This document shows positions 30,572 to 43,741 of a stretch of 64,000 bases of DNA, piece after piece. The number at the start of each line of letters is the position of its first letter. The stretch's first letter is position 1. Under the pieces are notes generated by a model. The model saw only the letters and a program-made list of their open reading frames with translations. It searched no databases and had not been told where the DNA came from. The DNA lies in NCBI GenBank assembly GCA_015227615.1, contig JAALGZ010000003.1, positions 1,736,001 through 1,800,000 on the forward strand. The letters are read 5' to 3'. This DNA is from Labyrinthula sp. Ha. Its lineage: Eukaryota > Sar > Bigyra > Labyrinthulida > Labyrinthulaceae. The position numbers and the translations under genes are program-made.

Positions 30572-31744
30572 ATGAAAAAAATTAAAAGAGACAGTACAAA
30601 AGACCCTGCAAAAAAGTATTACAACTTTCCTTGTTTCAGGTTTCTGTTTCCTTTAATTTTTATTTCATTCCTTGCTGTAGAAGTTTCTAATCTTCGTGCT
30701 CGACAAGTACGCAGTTCTGATCTCATATCAAAATCCGTGATTGAACTGGATTTAACGGAAGTTCACTCAGACCAAGGGCCAAGAATTCGCGAGGATAGAT
30801 TTACTATTCTTTTATCTACTTATGATAGAGATGAAAGTCTATATGATAATTTGTATCACTACATTCATTGTCCTCTTGTAGAAGAAGTTTTTATAGTTTG
30901 GTTCGATATAGATAGGACAGTTCCTTCTGAATTTGACATATTTGCTAATCCAGCTGCATTTCCTGAGATAAAGCGTTTACCAAAAGTAACTTTTCTTCAT
31001 TTTACAGAACATTTACTCTCGAACAGGCTTCTTGTTCCTCAATCTGGTTTCAAAACACGAGCGGTTTTTTCTGTGGATGATGATGTCAGAATTGATTTGA
31101 AACTTCTTGAAACCGGGTTTAAAATTTGGTATTCTTCTTATGTTGAAGCTATAGTTGGTTTTGAACCTCGTTTCTTTGATTTACATGGTTCTGGACAAGG
31201 TTATACTCCAATGTATAGTTGTCATGAATGCGTCTATAATACAGTTTGGACTACAAAAGGTGCTTTTCTTGACCAGAAATATTTCAGTGAAGTTTGGAAA
31301 ACTAAATATACTTCTGTAATGGATCTTGTTAAAACATATAGAACTGGTGAAGATATGTTATTATCATATGTTATTGCTGCATCAAATTATGAATCTGGTT
31401 TACCAATAAAAACTATTTCTGTACAACAGTTTTCAGATTTTAGACCTTTTAAACTTCAACAGATGAAAGGAAAAATTTATTCTGAAAGGATAAAATTAGT
31501 AAAACAAACACATCTCCGACATAAAATCAAACCAAAGACAAAGTCGTTGCACAAAACAACAAGCCAGTATAGACCAGATATAAAAAGAGCTCTTGAAAAA
31601 CTTTCTAACCAACATTTTGGAGTAAAAGCTGAGGTGTTTATGCTGGAAAACGAGTGGTATTTTGTTAATGGTAATCTTGAAGTAGTCTATAGCAGGAATC
31701 TATGCGGAACAAAATTGAAAGAGGAACTTGTATGCAAGCACTAG
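30572..31744 (+). CDS. Exostosin-type GT64 glycosyltransferase, type II Golgi membrane protein
   Basis: GT64 enzymes add N-acetylhexosamine from UDP-sugar, as in the C-terminal domain of exostosins and EXTL2 (heparan-type linkage or elongation). The 390 residues have a signal-anchor at about 21-39 (CFRFLFPLIFISFLAVEVS). The GT64 fold follows, opening with FTILLSTYDRDESLYDNL (77-94). Next come VFIVWFD and the metal/UDP-binding triple Asp in FSVDDDVRID (about 166-175). PMYSCHECVYNTVWTTKGAF carries a conserved Cys pair, and GEDMLLSYVIA carries the likely catalytic acid. The start is the first ATG and the frame ends in TAG. There is no EXT N-terminal GT47 domain, so it is a single-domain EXTL2-like form. 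It is divergent to the Stealth gene. The acceptor is unknown. Confidence 0.88.
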   Translation: MKKIKRDSTKDPAKKYYNFPCFRFLFPLIFISFLAVEVSNLRARQVRSSDLISKSVIELDLTEVHSDQGPRIREDRFTILLSTYDRDESLYDNLYHYIHCPLVEEVFIVWFDIDRTVPSEFDIFANPAAFPEIKRLPKVTFLHFTEHLLSNRLLVPQSGFKTRAVFSVDDDVRIDLKLLETGFKIWYSSYVEAIVGFEPRFFDLHGSGQGYTPMYSCHECVYNTVWTTKGAFLDQKYFSEVWKTKYTSVMDLVKTYRTGEDMLLSYVIAASNYESGLPIKTISVQQFSDFRPFKLQQMKGKIYSERIKLVKQTHLRHKIKPKTKSLHKTTSQYRPDIKRALEKLSNQHFGVKAEVFMLENEWYFVNGNLEVVYSRNLCGTKLKEELVCKH

Positions 31745-31872
31745 AATATATGTACTCGTGTTTTAGTACCACTAAGCAAAATATATAGAGTTAAGTGTCT
31801 TTTCCTAGTCTACAAATCCACTTTATCTAAAGATGCAAAATATTTTTATAATTTCTTTTCGCTTTTAACTTT

Positions 31873-32293
31873 CTAAATTAAATGAGAAACTTGCTCATCT
31901 GAAATATATCTTTCAATTCTGAACAACTCAAGAGAATAGTAAGACAATCTGTCCATTTTGTAAGATAGTTTTCTTAGGAAGTAATAATTATATGAAGGAT
32001 TTATGGACACTAAACCAAAATATTTATACATTGACAAAAACATTTTAATCAAGAGTTTGTCATTTCCTTTTGGTTGAGTTTTGATTTGACACTTTCTTCT
32101 TCGCATTGCTTTCAAATATTGTTCAAACACTTTCCTTGACAACTCCCCAAATACTATAGGAAATCAAAAAACAAAAAAAAAATCACAATAAACATCTTTC
32201 CATAGCTATCTTTCTTGTTTTCTTAAATATTTTGCAGTTTATTTCTTACCTCATTAGCACTAACTCCTGTTTCCAGAAATATCTTATCAACAA
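31873..32293 (-). CDS. Candidate multi-exon host gene, 3' part, family unknown
   Basis: Three minus-strand exons fit in phase: 32250-32293, 32194-32221 and 31873-32153. They are separated by GT-AG introns of 28 nt (32222-32249, donor GAG/GTAAG) and 40 nt (32154-32193, long T-rich tract before TAG). The product reads VDKIFLETGVSANE, KTRKIAMER, then FGELSRKVFEQYLKAMRRRK and a helical end (MDRLSYYSLELFRIERYIS). The 5' exon or exons above 32293 are not resolved; a stop lies just upstream in the only matching frame. It is convergent with the GT64 gene, 128 bp away. It is either a small gene or a fragment. Confidence 0.4.
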
Positions 32294-35200
32294 CTAAGAT
32301 TTAGTTCACAGTCTTGTAGAAAAAGTTACGAGTCTCGTCTTTACATGGTTCTTATTCCTGATTATAAGGATAAGGACAGGTTATGAAACTAATTTCTTTT
32401 TTCTTTTGTACACCTAGAGAAAGGAAATGCTTCAAAGCCAATAATGCTCTGTTATTTGAGTTTTTTCTGTTTCCATCTTTTTCTTTGATCTCTCGATGCC
32501 ACTTATTGTCATAAATTCAAGATCGGTATCTCGAATCCTTGATCTTGAATCTTGGTTCTTGACTCTTGGTATTGAATTCAGAATATTTCTCGGTCTGGTT
32601 TTGAAATCGATCAATTGGGGTAGTAAAAGTTCTCTCTTTTGAACCCTTTGAAGCAGATATGATGGAATAAAATAACTTTATTAGAAATCCAAACATTATT
32701 TATCAATTATTTAATCAAAGGTGAAACTAAGTTAAATTCATGTAATATTAATAGGTCTCTTTTTAGAGTTGTATATAAATATGCCGTGATGAGTAGCTCT
32801 TCCTATCTTATGCAATGACCAGAAAAACTACCCCACTATTCACCGAATGTATGTACCGAGTTTTTATTCGTTTTCTTTGGGATTTTAACTGAGATATTAT
32901 TATCGGGCTCAGTTAGGGTGCGCTACTTCCAAAGAGTTAGAGATGCAGAGCTCAGAAAAAGTGAGATAATAGAAGACAAAAGAAGATTTATAGATATTTA
33001 ACTGAAGATATTTATGCACATAAATCAAAACCTCTGGGTTTCTTTACTTTAATGTGCAATATGCCCATAATCTTCTCAAAATTTGGTACTTTATGCTTAT
33101 TCTTCAACCTTGTCTCCAGTGAGTTTCCCATCCCATAGAATGATTTTAAAAACGAGTTTAAAGAGTCACATATTAATGATAGAATATAATAATTGATGTT
33201 TCTGTATATGATCACTACCTTTTTACCCTTTAAACCAAATTAACCCAGTTTAGAAATTCAAGAATTTCCATGAGGTTAGAGCTCGTTCACCACAGTTGTC
33301 TTCAAGGCTGTGGGGGAGAACCCTGTAGTGTACCATATAAAGATTTATAAAGACTAGAATTTTATTTTTTAAGAGCTTATTAAAAACTTTAGAGCTATGT
33401 GATGGAGAATTCATGCCTGATGATTGAAGGCTAGAATTGATTTGAGCTAACAGAACTCGTCTAGAAAGAGGGCGACAGAAGAACAAGTAAAATTCCCTAG
33501 GACTTATGACTTAAGGGCTGGCTATCGCTTCTAGGAAGAAAACTCATAGTCCCCTATGATAATGTAAATGAAACTAACCATTTAATAAAGTACCATCAAC
33601 ATCCTCAGGGTAAAAATTTAATATTTTATGTTTATGGAATAGTTTGCAGAAGGTAAACAGCACACATTTCTGACTCTTCAAATTAGTTATCGTTTTTTAG
33701 TTACCAACTTCTTATCCTCCAAATAAAGGTGTTGTAATCCTGTAGAGAAATAATCAATACCATAGAAAGAAATTATTTAGAAAGACTCACAGAGTCGCCT
33801 CTGAAACGTGGTCAGAATAGCAGCAGGGTTACATCTGTGCTGACCGTTAAATCGTACCAGAGGTTATTGCTTTCAAGTAAATGAATCATTTTAAGAAGTT
33901 TGTCTATTTTTTATAACCGAGGTGCGGTTCATTACTCAACTCTGAAATAACATGTCATTCATGGTTCTAGTACTTTGATATCCTTTCCATCTGCTACTAC
34001 AATCAATATCCATTCACATGCTAACCTCAACAAAAAGAAAATGAAAAATTCATACCGTTTACCGGTCAAGGCATATTTTTTGGCAGACTGAATTTATATT
34101 TCCTCAGTTATTTCTTCCAAATAGAATCAAAAAGTTGAGTGCTCGAATACATATTAAATGATTTTAATTTTCTCGAATTATTAATACATTATGATTATCC
34201 AACAATATATATGAGCAATCATTATTACTTAGTATCTATAAGAGAATTAGTTAAAAAAATTATATAATTTATAGTATATCAGAATAACTTCTTGATCCTG
34301 AATTATCTCTTAGCTCTGAACACGCTTATCTTGAGCCAGAACAACAGAAAGCATCTTCAAGTTCTTCAATGGTAGAGTTTAAGCTATTTTCTAAGATATA
34401 TAAGACTAGGAGAGAAAGTAGGAAGGCCAGTATGCCGGTTATCCAAAAAAACTTCAATGAAATTAACCTCTAAAATACTTGGATGACCAAGAGAACATAT
34501 TCAACGAAATAGCTAAATAAGTTAGAATGTCATACTCCATGATATATCTACTCAGACCGTAATTTTCTTTCATATGTTGTTGACTTTAGTTTATTATTTG
34601 CCTGATATGTATTACTGTAAAGGAATTATCTTGTTTGCCAATATTTAATTTAACATTATTTTCGTATATATAGCGACTTTAAGCTATCTATATATTATAC
34701 TTTAGATGGATAAAAAAGAAATGCCATGAGTGCTGAATTTGTTTTTTAATTATTTTTGACCACACTGAGTATATATATATATATATGTTTCCAATCATAA
34801 TTTTCTAGTAAACTCTTGTGTGATAGCGTCAATATTCGGGTATGGGAAATAGATCTTAAATATTGCCTTTGTCAGTTCAGATCTATTCCAATTCTTTTCT
34901 TATATATTGAGATATTTACAAAATAGAACTAGTTAATAGTACTGAGGATCAGTTACGTCATATAACATTTAAATTTATATTCTGCCGGTCAATATCCCGT
35001 TATAGGGTTGCTACTTTTATTTTTAGTTTTCCTTTGTTATATTTTCTGATATTTAATTTTCAACCCTCCTTGAATATATTCTCAGCTCAAGCATTTTTTT
35101 TACGTACAGGGAAATAGAATTTCTGCATACCGTCAACATAGATTAGGTACTTAAATCTGATCTTCTTAGATTAAAATGATTAATAAAATCAGGGTATCAT

Positions 35201-38200
35201 CTGAATTAAACATCAAAATATCTCACCCGATTAATGCCGATTTACTAACCGGTTTCTAAAATGACAGCTTGTTAATAACTTAGCCAATGCTAAGCATATA
35301 GACATGTTCTCCCCTTCATCTATTGCGAAGACATTAAATTAAGACTGCAAATAGTGTATTAACATATTAAAATGCAATGTCAGCAAGAATTTTATTTCTT
35401 GATAATTTCGAGGCCTCTCTCGTTAGATAAACGAATAAATGAACGTATATATGATTATATAAAAAATCTAATACCAATAGGCAATAGGTAAAATCTATTA
35501 TCAATAAGAAATTATTATATATTACGTATTAGCCAGAAGCTTTTCAAGAATCGCTTAGATAAGGAAAAGCTAAGATTAAGTTAAATAATTGTGATGAATA
35601 AAATGTATAATCATGTCAAATTTTGTTTTTATAGTTTGTTTCTGCAAACATGGTTTGATCGTATTGTATGAAGTGATTTATCCTCATATTGTACCAAATT
35701 TTTTACTGAAAGGTGTTTGCCTATAATCCCCCTGGAGTTTAGAATAGATTCAAGAGCGACATTGGTGTAAAGATTTTATTATACGTCTCGACGATAAATA
35801 GGACTATGTAGTTAAAGCTGTGTCAATTTGCATATTGAAATAAATTCCCTAGTATCTACAGAGGCAACAATTCCCTATAATCATAGTTTTTCCCGAATAT
35901 TTAGTACTATATTAAACAACCTACAGTAAGACTGATTTAGGAATAAACTCAGAAACAGTTGGATATCTCATCCTAATATGAATTTCTCTTGGGATCGAAC
36001 ACTAAAAAATATTGTTGACTAGAGTAGAAACAGACATGCCCAGCTTGTTCATTTACAATTTGCAAGAACATTAACGCGCTATCTACTGAAGTTCGGGTGT
36101 TCCAATTTTTGTTCTTTATTATCAATATCACTAACTATACTATATCTTTGGACATATCTACTAAATATAAACATGCAAATACATAGCAGTATTGCATAGG
36201 CGATTAATATAAATATTTATTTTCCAATGCTTTATAGGTATCATTCCTTTCAAGCGACATTGGGTAGATTAAATTGTTTTCTTTGTTCGATGAGCCGCAA
36301 TTTATTCCAAGTATAAGAAGAGCTTTAGTTTGATGTTTAGTTACCTAAATTAATTTCCTTTCAGCTCTGACAATGTTTTATTCTAACATCTTTTATCTGA
36401 CTAAAATAACGAGTTTAACACAATTTTGGCTAAAAACCATATAATATACGAAGTTGCTCTATCATGTTTAAAATTTCCCGTCACTACATAATTAACGAAC
36501 ATATTTTCTATCTATATTGCAATTAAAATAATTAAAAATAAAATTGGCAAATAGCATATTAATTAACATGTTGGTATCTTACATAGTACCTTGGTATCGA
36601 TTCCTCTTTTACTGATACCATCTTTACTGCCATGTCATTTTGGACAGGAATATATTTCTTATTGGTTTCAGTTACATTTACATGAATTTACAGAACTAAG
36701 CATTATTCAAATTCCATGAAAGTGTACTCGGCTTAGGCAATTAATAGAGATTTGAATCTATTGGTTGGAAATTCCCATAGGTATTCACATTCAATAACCC
36801 AGTGTTGCTCCGTTATGTTAAAACACACCGTTTTTTTTATATATATTCTAGAAATCAACTTAGGTTTACTATCTTATTTCACCTAGAAACTAATAAGTGA
36901 TCATATTAAGAGATTATAGGTGTTATATATTAAAAACTGTTTTGAAAATTTTCTATCTAACATCTTCAATGATCTTAACTCAATTCAATTAAAACATCTT
37001 TGTCTGAGCTTAGCACATATGTTTGTTATATTGATAATATCGTTCTTGAAAACTATTTAGAGATTTGAATTGTATAACTAAATATTATATTTTGTTAAGA
37101 TTGCTGTTAGTGATCCAAGTTTAGGTTTGCATAACTTATTTTTTCTTCAAAACTTAGTGTTCTTTTGCAATGAAAAGAAGGTGATTATAAGTTAACTTCA
37201 ACGGTATAAAAATTTATAAATCTAGAATTAAATATTAATAATACAAAAGGCTCATTTATTATTGCAGAAATTAGCAAAAATATTATTCTTTTAGCTTAAT
37301 TTATGTTATTAAGTGTCAGTTCTCATTATTTATCTTCTATATGTAATCCTGAATCATACAATGAAACTGTATCGCATCCAGAATTCATAAAATTGAAAAT
37401 CTTATGGTAATCCTATTTTAGCATTTAGTCACCATATGACGACAAAATAAGAAACAAACTAGCATTTGCCTCATTGATTGGATTAGTATCCCTGGAAAGA
37501 TTATTTTTATGCCCACGGATAAATGGAGATTATCTTACTAACAACTCTTACCCAAGGCTGAGCTAAAGAATCTTATCCTCTTTTCTCAGAAAGAGAGTAA
37601 AGACAGAATTATCATACGTAAATATGAAATAAGATGATTAGTTATAGATGTTATTAATTTGGGAGAAATTTTTCTATAGAGATATGGTGGATGGTATAGT
37701 TACCTTTTGAAAAGTATCTCACAACTTCCAATTCCATGTGTTGCTCATTATTGACATATTATTATTTTTAAAATGATTTTTTTTATTAAAGTTAGAACAA
37801 AATACGTTCTATGAATTCAATGAAGGTAACTTTCCTAAAATGCGTTACATTTTCGGGCTTCTCTATTCCAATACCCTTTACCAGATACTCTGTAAATTTT
37901 ATTTTCCTATATTTCAATCTAACAAAAGTAATGATGCTACACTGAGTTTGTAGCTCTAAATTCTAGAATTTTTATATTGATAAGATCTGACCAAAGGGCA
38001 TGAAAGCGCATTTCTAAATTTTTTATTTATACTGACGTAGAAATTAGAAGAAAAACAGAGAGAGTTTATTTGAATTAAAGGAAGAAACTTTTAGATGTTT
38101 AATTCAGTTTAAAATTTAAGACCTACATTTTTCAACTGATAAAATAATTTGATATTATTTGTTTTCTTTAAATTATGTTATCATAAGTTACAAGAACTAA

Positions 38201-40442
38201 ACTCGTAGAGAAACTATGTTAAATCTTAATTGTGACACCTCATCCTTTGTTCAAATAGATGCGCCATATATATTTACATTTTAATGTTAGAAACAAAAAT
38301 TCTTTCATTCAATCATTTTCTTCTAAATTTTTTTGGCAAACATTATTTTCTATATTTAATTGAATTTCTAGTGAAACACAGGTTAAACGGTTAAATTTTA
38401 TATCATATCACTTTTAATTATTCATCAATGCAATGAATATTGTTAATATATAACTTAAAATGCCTTATCAATGTTTCTGATTTTATAACACCTGTCATAT
38501 TAGGATGTGTTAGATATTTTAAGCACATGAAACTGAAATTGGACAAATTTATGGAAGCATATCTTTTGATTTAGCATATTGTGGACAGAAGATAAACGAA
38601 GTATCTAGTAATTGTCGGGAGTCAAATTTGATAGTGAATCAAAAACTCAAAGATTCTTATACCTATTCCAACATAGATTGATGCCATCAATATGTATTAT
38701 TAAGAAAGTTTTATTTGCTTTTTACTTAAATTATATATACAGATACTTAGAAAGACAGGTAGATTTAAAAATGTATACTTTTTCGAAGCCAAATGCAATC
38801 CAAATATTTCTATCCACATTAATCACAACATAATTCTTTTTATTAACCAATCCTAGCAAACTGGGAAACAGAAGAACTGTTAATAATACTATTAACTTTT
38901 TGCAACATTACGTATACTTAGTTTTTTGTAAATTATAAACTATATTAACTTTCTTATGTATTAGAATTTAACAAGCACATTGTAGTATGAACCAGATCTC
39001 ATTGCTATTTTTGTCTTCGGTAACTTCAATTTTTTAAGGTTTTGATGTTTCTTACTTGAATCTTAGAGAGATGCTACAGTTAACTCTATGGCGTTATAAT
39101 GCTATGTAATCATTCTGTTGCTATATTAATGCCAGCAAAAACTCCAACTCATGTAATCAACCAAAAAGTAAAGCATAATGCCAACATTTTCGTATTATTT
39201 ATTAAATTTGGTTCACCATTCAATCCGTACAATAATAAATAAGCCAGTCGCTCTGACCAAGTCTTCAATAATATGAAAATGTTTCCTCTGATTATGAAAG
39301 ATTTGGGTTTCCAAATTACATAATGCTAGTTGTTTTCTGATTTGGTAATGACGAATAAAGTATTGTGGTTGATCTCCATTCAAAAATTTTTTTCTATTAG
39401 AACTTCACAAGGTTTTAATTAACTAAGCAATTCCTTTAGCTAAAATAACTTTAATTCATGTTAACATATGAACTACTAATATTTCTATTATGATAAACGC
39501 TCTCTTCTTTTCTTTACTAAGTAGAATCATATACCCCCAATGCCTGTCAATACTTAGTTACAGATTTTCGATCCACCAGTCAATTTGAAAAAAATGCACT
39601 TTTTTTTAGGTTTTATCCAAATCTTATGCGAATTTAGTGTCTTATACCTCAAATGACAACTTTCTGTTCGATGATTTGTTTCTATGTACTGTATGCTTGA
39701 TAGAAAGTGCTGATATGCAATAATCATCGTTCTAAGTGCAAACAAAAATAAAGAGCAAGAGCTAGAAAGCATCTGAACGCTAACATTGTAAGTGAGAATT
39801 GTACTAAAATATTAGTACAAAGCACAGAAACCAAATGTGTGTAATAATTAATTAGGAAAAATTCCTCATTTCTATCTCTAGCTACAGATTTGATATTGTG
39901 TTTCAATTTTCCCCTTTGTTTAAAGTATATACAATGCTTTTCGCAAATGGAAATCTTCTGGCCATACAAAAAAGAACTTCAATTAAACTTAATTACCAAA
40001 ATATAGGGTTAAAAAACACAAATATAGTTGAACACTTATTTCTATTTATTTGAAGAGAATGAAATGTGAATTCTAGTTAAAACTATAAAGTCAAGGGAAA
40101 CCTCATTAGGTGTTGAGCGTTTTGATCCTGTCAGTATAAGAATACATCAGCCTCAGCTTTCCTTGAATTTTCGCGAGGTCAACGTAACTTATGATTTTAG
40201 ACGCTAGTAAAGAATATTGCCCCTTTGTATCATTTGTATCATTTTTTAGTCTTGCTCTCGAAATTGAGAACCTAAACCTCGGCCACGTAACATTAATTGA
40301 AGTGCGTTGGTGTATAATGATTTGAATTGATAAGGCACCAAGAAAACAAAAAATTGATGTGCAGGTAGATTTCTTGGATATGCTTGTCCATTATGGACTT
40401 TCTCAAGAATATCATTAACTCATTGTTCGAGCTGGTTCCAGG
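32294..40442. other. Long AT-rich intergenic region, no gene seen
   Basis: About 8 kb with no convincing reading frame, RNA gene or recognisable transposon. It has short low-complexity patches, including a (TA)n run at about 34771-34788 and a run of GATCTTGAATCTTGG-like repeats at about 32520-32570. Genes with tiny introns could escape notice here. Confidence 0.5.
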
Positions 40443-40677
40443 TAGGGCGTGGATATTTTTTGTTGATAAGATATCAATACGAAATTACTTCATATTTTTC
40501 TTATTGATTGATTCTAATAATTCCTAAATCGTTTTTGTTGCTTATTGATAATCAATTGTTTATCAAAATAAGATCATAATCAGTTAATAATAATGAAAAT
40601 TCAAATTGCTTTATTGATAATCAGAATCAACATGATTATCAAATAATTATTGCTAATTTTTATGAAATCCGACCCTA
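40443..40677. mobile_element. hAT-type MITE (copy 3), 235 bp, degraded
   Basis: It begins TAGGGCGTGG and ends CGACCCTA. It is inverted relative to the copy at 50106-50722. Its left half matches the inverse of that copy's right end (TTTTTCTTATTGATTGATTC). Its right half matches the inverse of the left end (ATTATCAAATAATTATTG). The middle is deleted. The flanking 8-mers GTTCCAGG and GGTCTTGG share five bases, a decayed target duplication. Confidence 0.7.
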
Positions 40678-43600
40678 GGTCTTGGCGCTTGCAAAACTAG
40701 GAAAATCAAGTTTCCAAATGTTGCTTAAGGAAGTAAGAAAATAGTTGCACCAATGTGCCTTATCCAAGTATTAATGGCTTGCTGTAAGCAGCTCTAGCTA
40801 GATAATTAGTACTTGAATCGATGCCTTTAAGAGTCTTGATGTAAGAATACTTGAAGCTGAGATGCCAGTCTTTTGGAAGAGAGGTAACATGAAACTTGTT
40901 TCAGCCAGGATGAAAAAGAAAGGGATAATAGGAAGGGATCATGGCTTTCATCGGTACTTATTTGCCCTTACATCTCAGTATTTCTAGCTAGGTATTTTCT
41001 GAATAACAGAGAACATGTTTATAACAGTTAGCGCTGTAGAGAAATTTAATTCAAGTGTCGTCAGGTAGATTAATTAGTTGCCGTGAAAACTATTAAAAGC
41101 AAAAAACTGTTGGTTCTTTTTCTCTATCAGTTTCACCTGAAGAAAAGCAACATGAATCTTGTTTAGTTCACCAACTGTTCTTGCTCCCCTTCATTGTCCA
41201 AAGTAACTCCAACAATAACCTGAGTGCACTTCTTTTATCTTAAATCAAACACAATGAGCTTCAAAATCTAAAGACACATTTTTTAATTTTCTGATGGTTT
41301 GCAAATTATTCTTATTTATATTATCAAACTCGTAATTCCTAGTTTACTAAATCACGAATACCATTAATGAGAACCATACTCCATGGAAGAGCTCATACAC
41401 ACAATGCCATACACTGACAGAATTCCCTGGTAAGACAGATGAATATTAATACCATAGTATATATAGGCGTGGTTATCGAGAAAACAAAAGCTTCTCGGGA
41501 AGGATTTTATTGAAATATCTATATTGCGAGAATAGGCGTGTTTAACGAGAGAGTCTTAATGAGAGCTTCTCTAGAAGAGGTCTCTCGTTAAACATATCCA
41601 ATTGTTACACTTTCAAATTGAAATTTATAGTACAATATATTGTTATATTTTTGATATATTTTGTTTCGGCCTTTCTGCTTAGGCGGTGTGTTATATTTTG
41701 CCATAGTTGAAAAATGGGTTCTCAGTTTGTGTTTGAAGTTGACTTAAACTTGGACTTTATTCCTGGTGGTTGCTATACCATGTATTATGTCGGTAGGTTC
41801 CAGATAACAAACGTGGAAAAATGCTATGAATTTATATGATTCACCGTTGTATTCCAGAGAACTGTTACATGTCTAAGTTGCTAGTTTTGTCTGAAATTTG
41901 ACCCGGGAGGTTGTTTTTGGTCTGTGCTACCAGCTGTAACCGCTTTGTTTCCCTCGTGTAGTAAAATTGGTATTTCTTTTCCTTGATACTGGTAACGGAA
42001 TACCGGCATATCGGTATGTACGCTATATTTAGGTGTCATTTTTGACATAACCGCTGAAGTAATCAAGCTAAAGAAGTTTTTAAGTTTTAAAAAGTGTGTA
42101 AAAAGAAAGAGAAAGAAAAAGTTAATCCATTGTTAGACAGTTCAAAGCTAAACACCGATTTTAGGCCTCGTGTAGTTTGGTTATACATTATACTCGACAC
42201 GTAAAACGCAATACACAACATCCAAAAAATATTGGACTTTTTCGTCCCGTAGATTTTTCAAGATGGGGATTTGTGTACTTGATAAAAGCGCAGTAACGTA
42301 TTGAAATGTAATGTCGTAAAGAAAATAAGTAATATAATTCCAGTCAGCAATATAAATAAAAGTTAGAATCTCAACTGAAGTTTATCCTTTTCTTTTTCAA
42401 TACAAAATCAACTTTTAAGCGCTTCTTTATTTTCAGTTTTTTATTAATGATACATATCGGAATGCCACTAATATGGTTCTCAAAAGGAGAAACCTGTGTT
42501 ACAAAGTGCACAATAAAACAAGCCGCATAGTTTTTGACACTGAAGCCATTTTCATGTATCATGTTCTTAAATATCCTTCATGAATAAATTATTGAGCCAA
42601 TTCCTCTTGAATAAAAAACAAATCGTAGCAAACATAAGCTATGCAAAAGAACTTTACTTTGCTCCCGTAGAGGCTATAATATTCCTTGCCTACGTAAACT
42701 ATCCCGTTTTTTTTAATTATCAGGAACGAAGGCTCGGAACATCCGATAAAAAATAAACAATCTTGCCTCAACAATGGTTTACCTTTATTGATAAATCAAT
42801 ATCAAAGAGCATTAATAGCACAAATTTAAGGCTAAGAGCTATTGAAGTAATCATAGATATTTAAGATTAGCCCATATTCTTAAGTAAGAGAATATATTAT
42901 CATTTTCTTCATAGAGAAGAGTTTATACTTCCAAATAACTCAAGATAATAGAATTTAAAAAAATGATTAAACATATTAGAGTAAGAAAACTAATATACAC
43001 AGAAAAATATTCTCCAAATAATAATTCAAATATATAAAATAGTAGAAGCAAAAGAAGAGATTTTTGTCATTTAATGAACTGGGTTAAAAATATAAAAAGA
43101 AATATTTATACACAGATAATTATTTTTTTTGTAGACTTTATATTTCACTAGAAAAGTTTAAAATTGGAACCTCATAAATATTCACCAGAATATTTTTATA
43201 TATTATTCAATTGAAAGATATACCCATAAATATAATATTCAATATCTCAGAAACTAAGTTTAAGGAAAGAATAAATTCATTAAAGAATATTTCTGTTGTA
43301 TTAAAGAATTATATTGTTGATAGACTTTTCTGTAAACTAGTCTCAGCACCATTTTATTCTTAATGAAAATGAGGATAAGAATATAACACTTTAAGAGAAT
43401 CTATTTAAAAACTAGAATATTTTCTCGTGAAAATTTATTGTTAACATAGAATATTGGGTTAAATGTTTCTATAGTTTTTTCTCCTATGTATAAGTAAAAT
43501 CTAAAAAAAAGAAAAAAAAACATAAAAAAGTTTTTGGATTGCTTCAAATAAAAATGAAAAATCCTGGAAACAAAAGCTTGTCTTTAAGTTTAAGAATGTT

Positions 43601-43741
43601 CAAAGTGAACAAATATTTGGAAACAGAAATGAAAAAGGAGTCCAAAGAAAAATAATCATGGTAATTCCCAAAATTAGCTTAGTTCTTAGTATTTAATATC
43701 AATTTATATTTGCATTCTCATAAAAACCCTAGAGAGAATCT
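40678..43741. other. AT-rich intergenic region with weak unassigned coding-like patches
   Basis: No gene can be supported. Two adjacent minus-strand frames at 42371-42562 and 42589-42774 look protein-like (FLIIKKNGIVYVGKEYYSLY; FSVKNYAACFIVHFVTQ) but are in different frames and match nothing I know. A less AT-rich patch at about 41690-42150 has short frames on both strands. A perfect 14-bp hairpin lies at 41539-41594. The rest is featureless AT-rich sequence. Confidence 0.4.
41539..41594. repeat. 56-bp inverted repeat with perfect 14-bp arms
   Basis: TGTTTAACGAGAGA at 41539-41552 is the exact reverse complement of 41581-41594. A related partial sequence (GGCGTGGTTATCGAGA) lies at about 41466-41481, so the hairpin may be one end of a small foldback element. 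There is no T-run after the stem that would mark a terminator. Confidence 0.6.
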
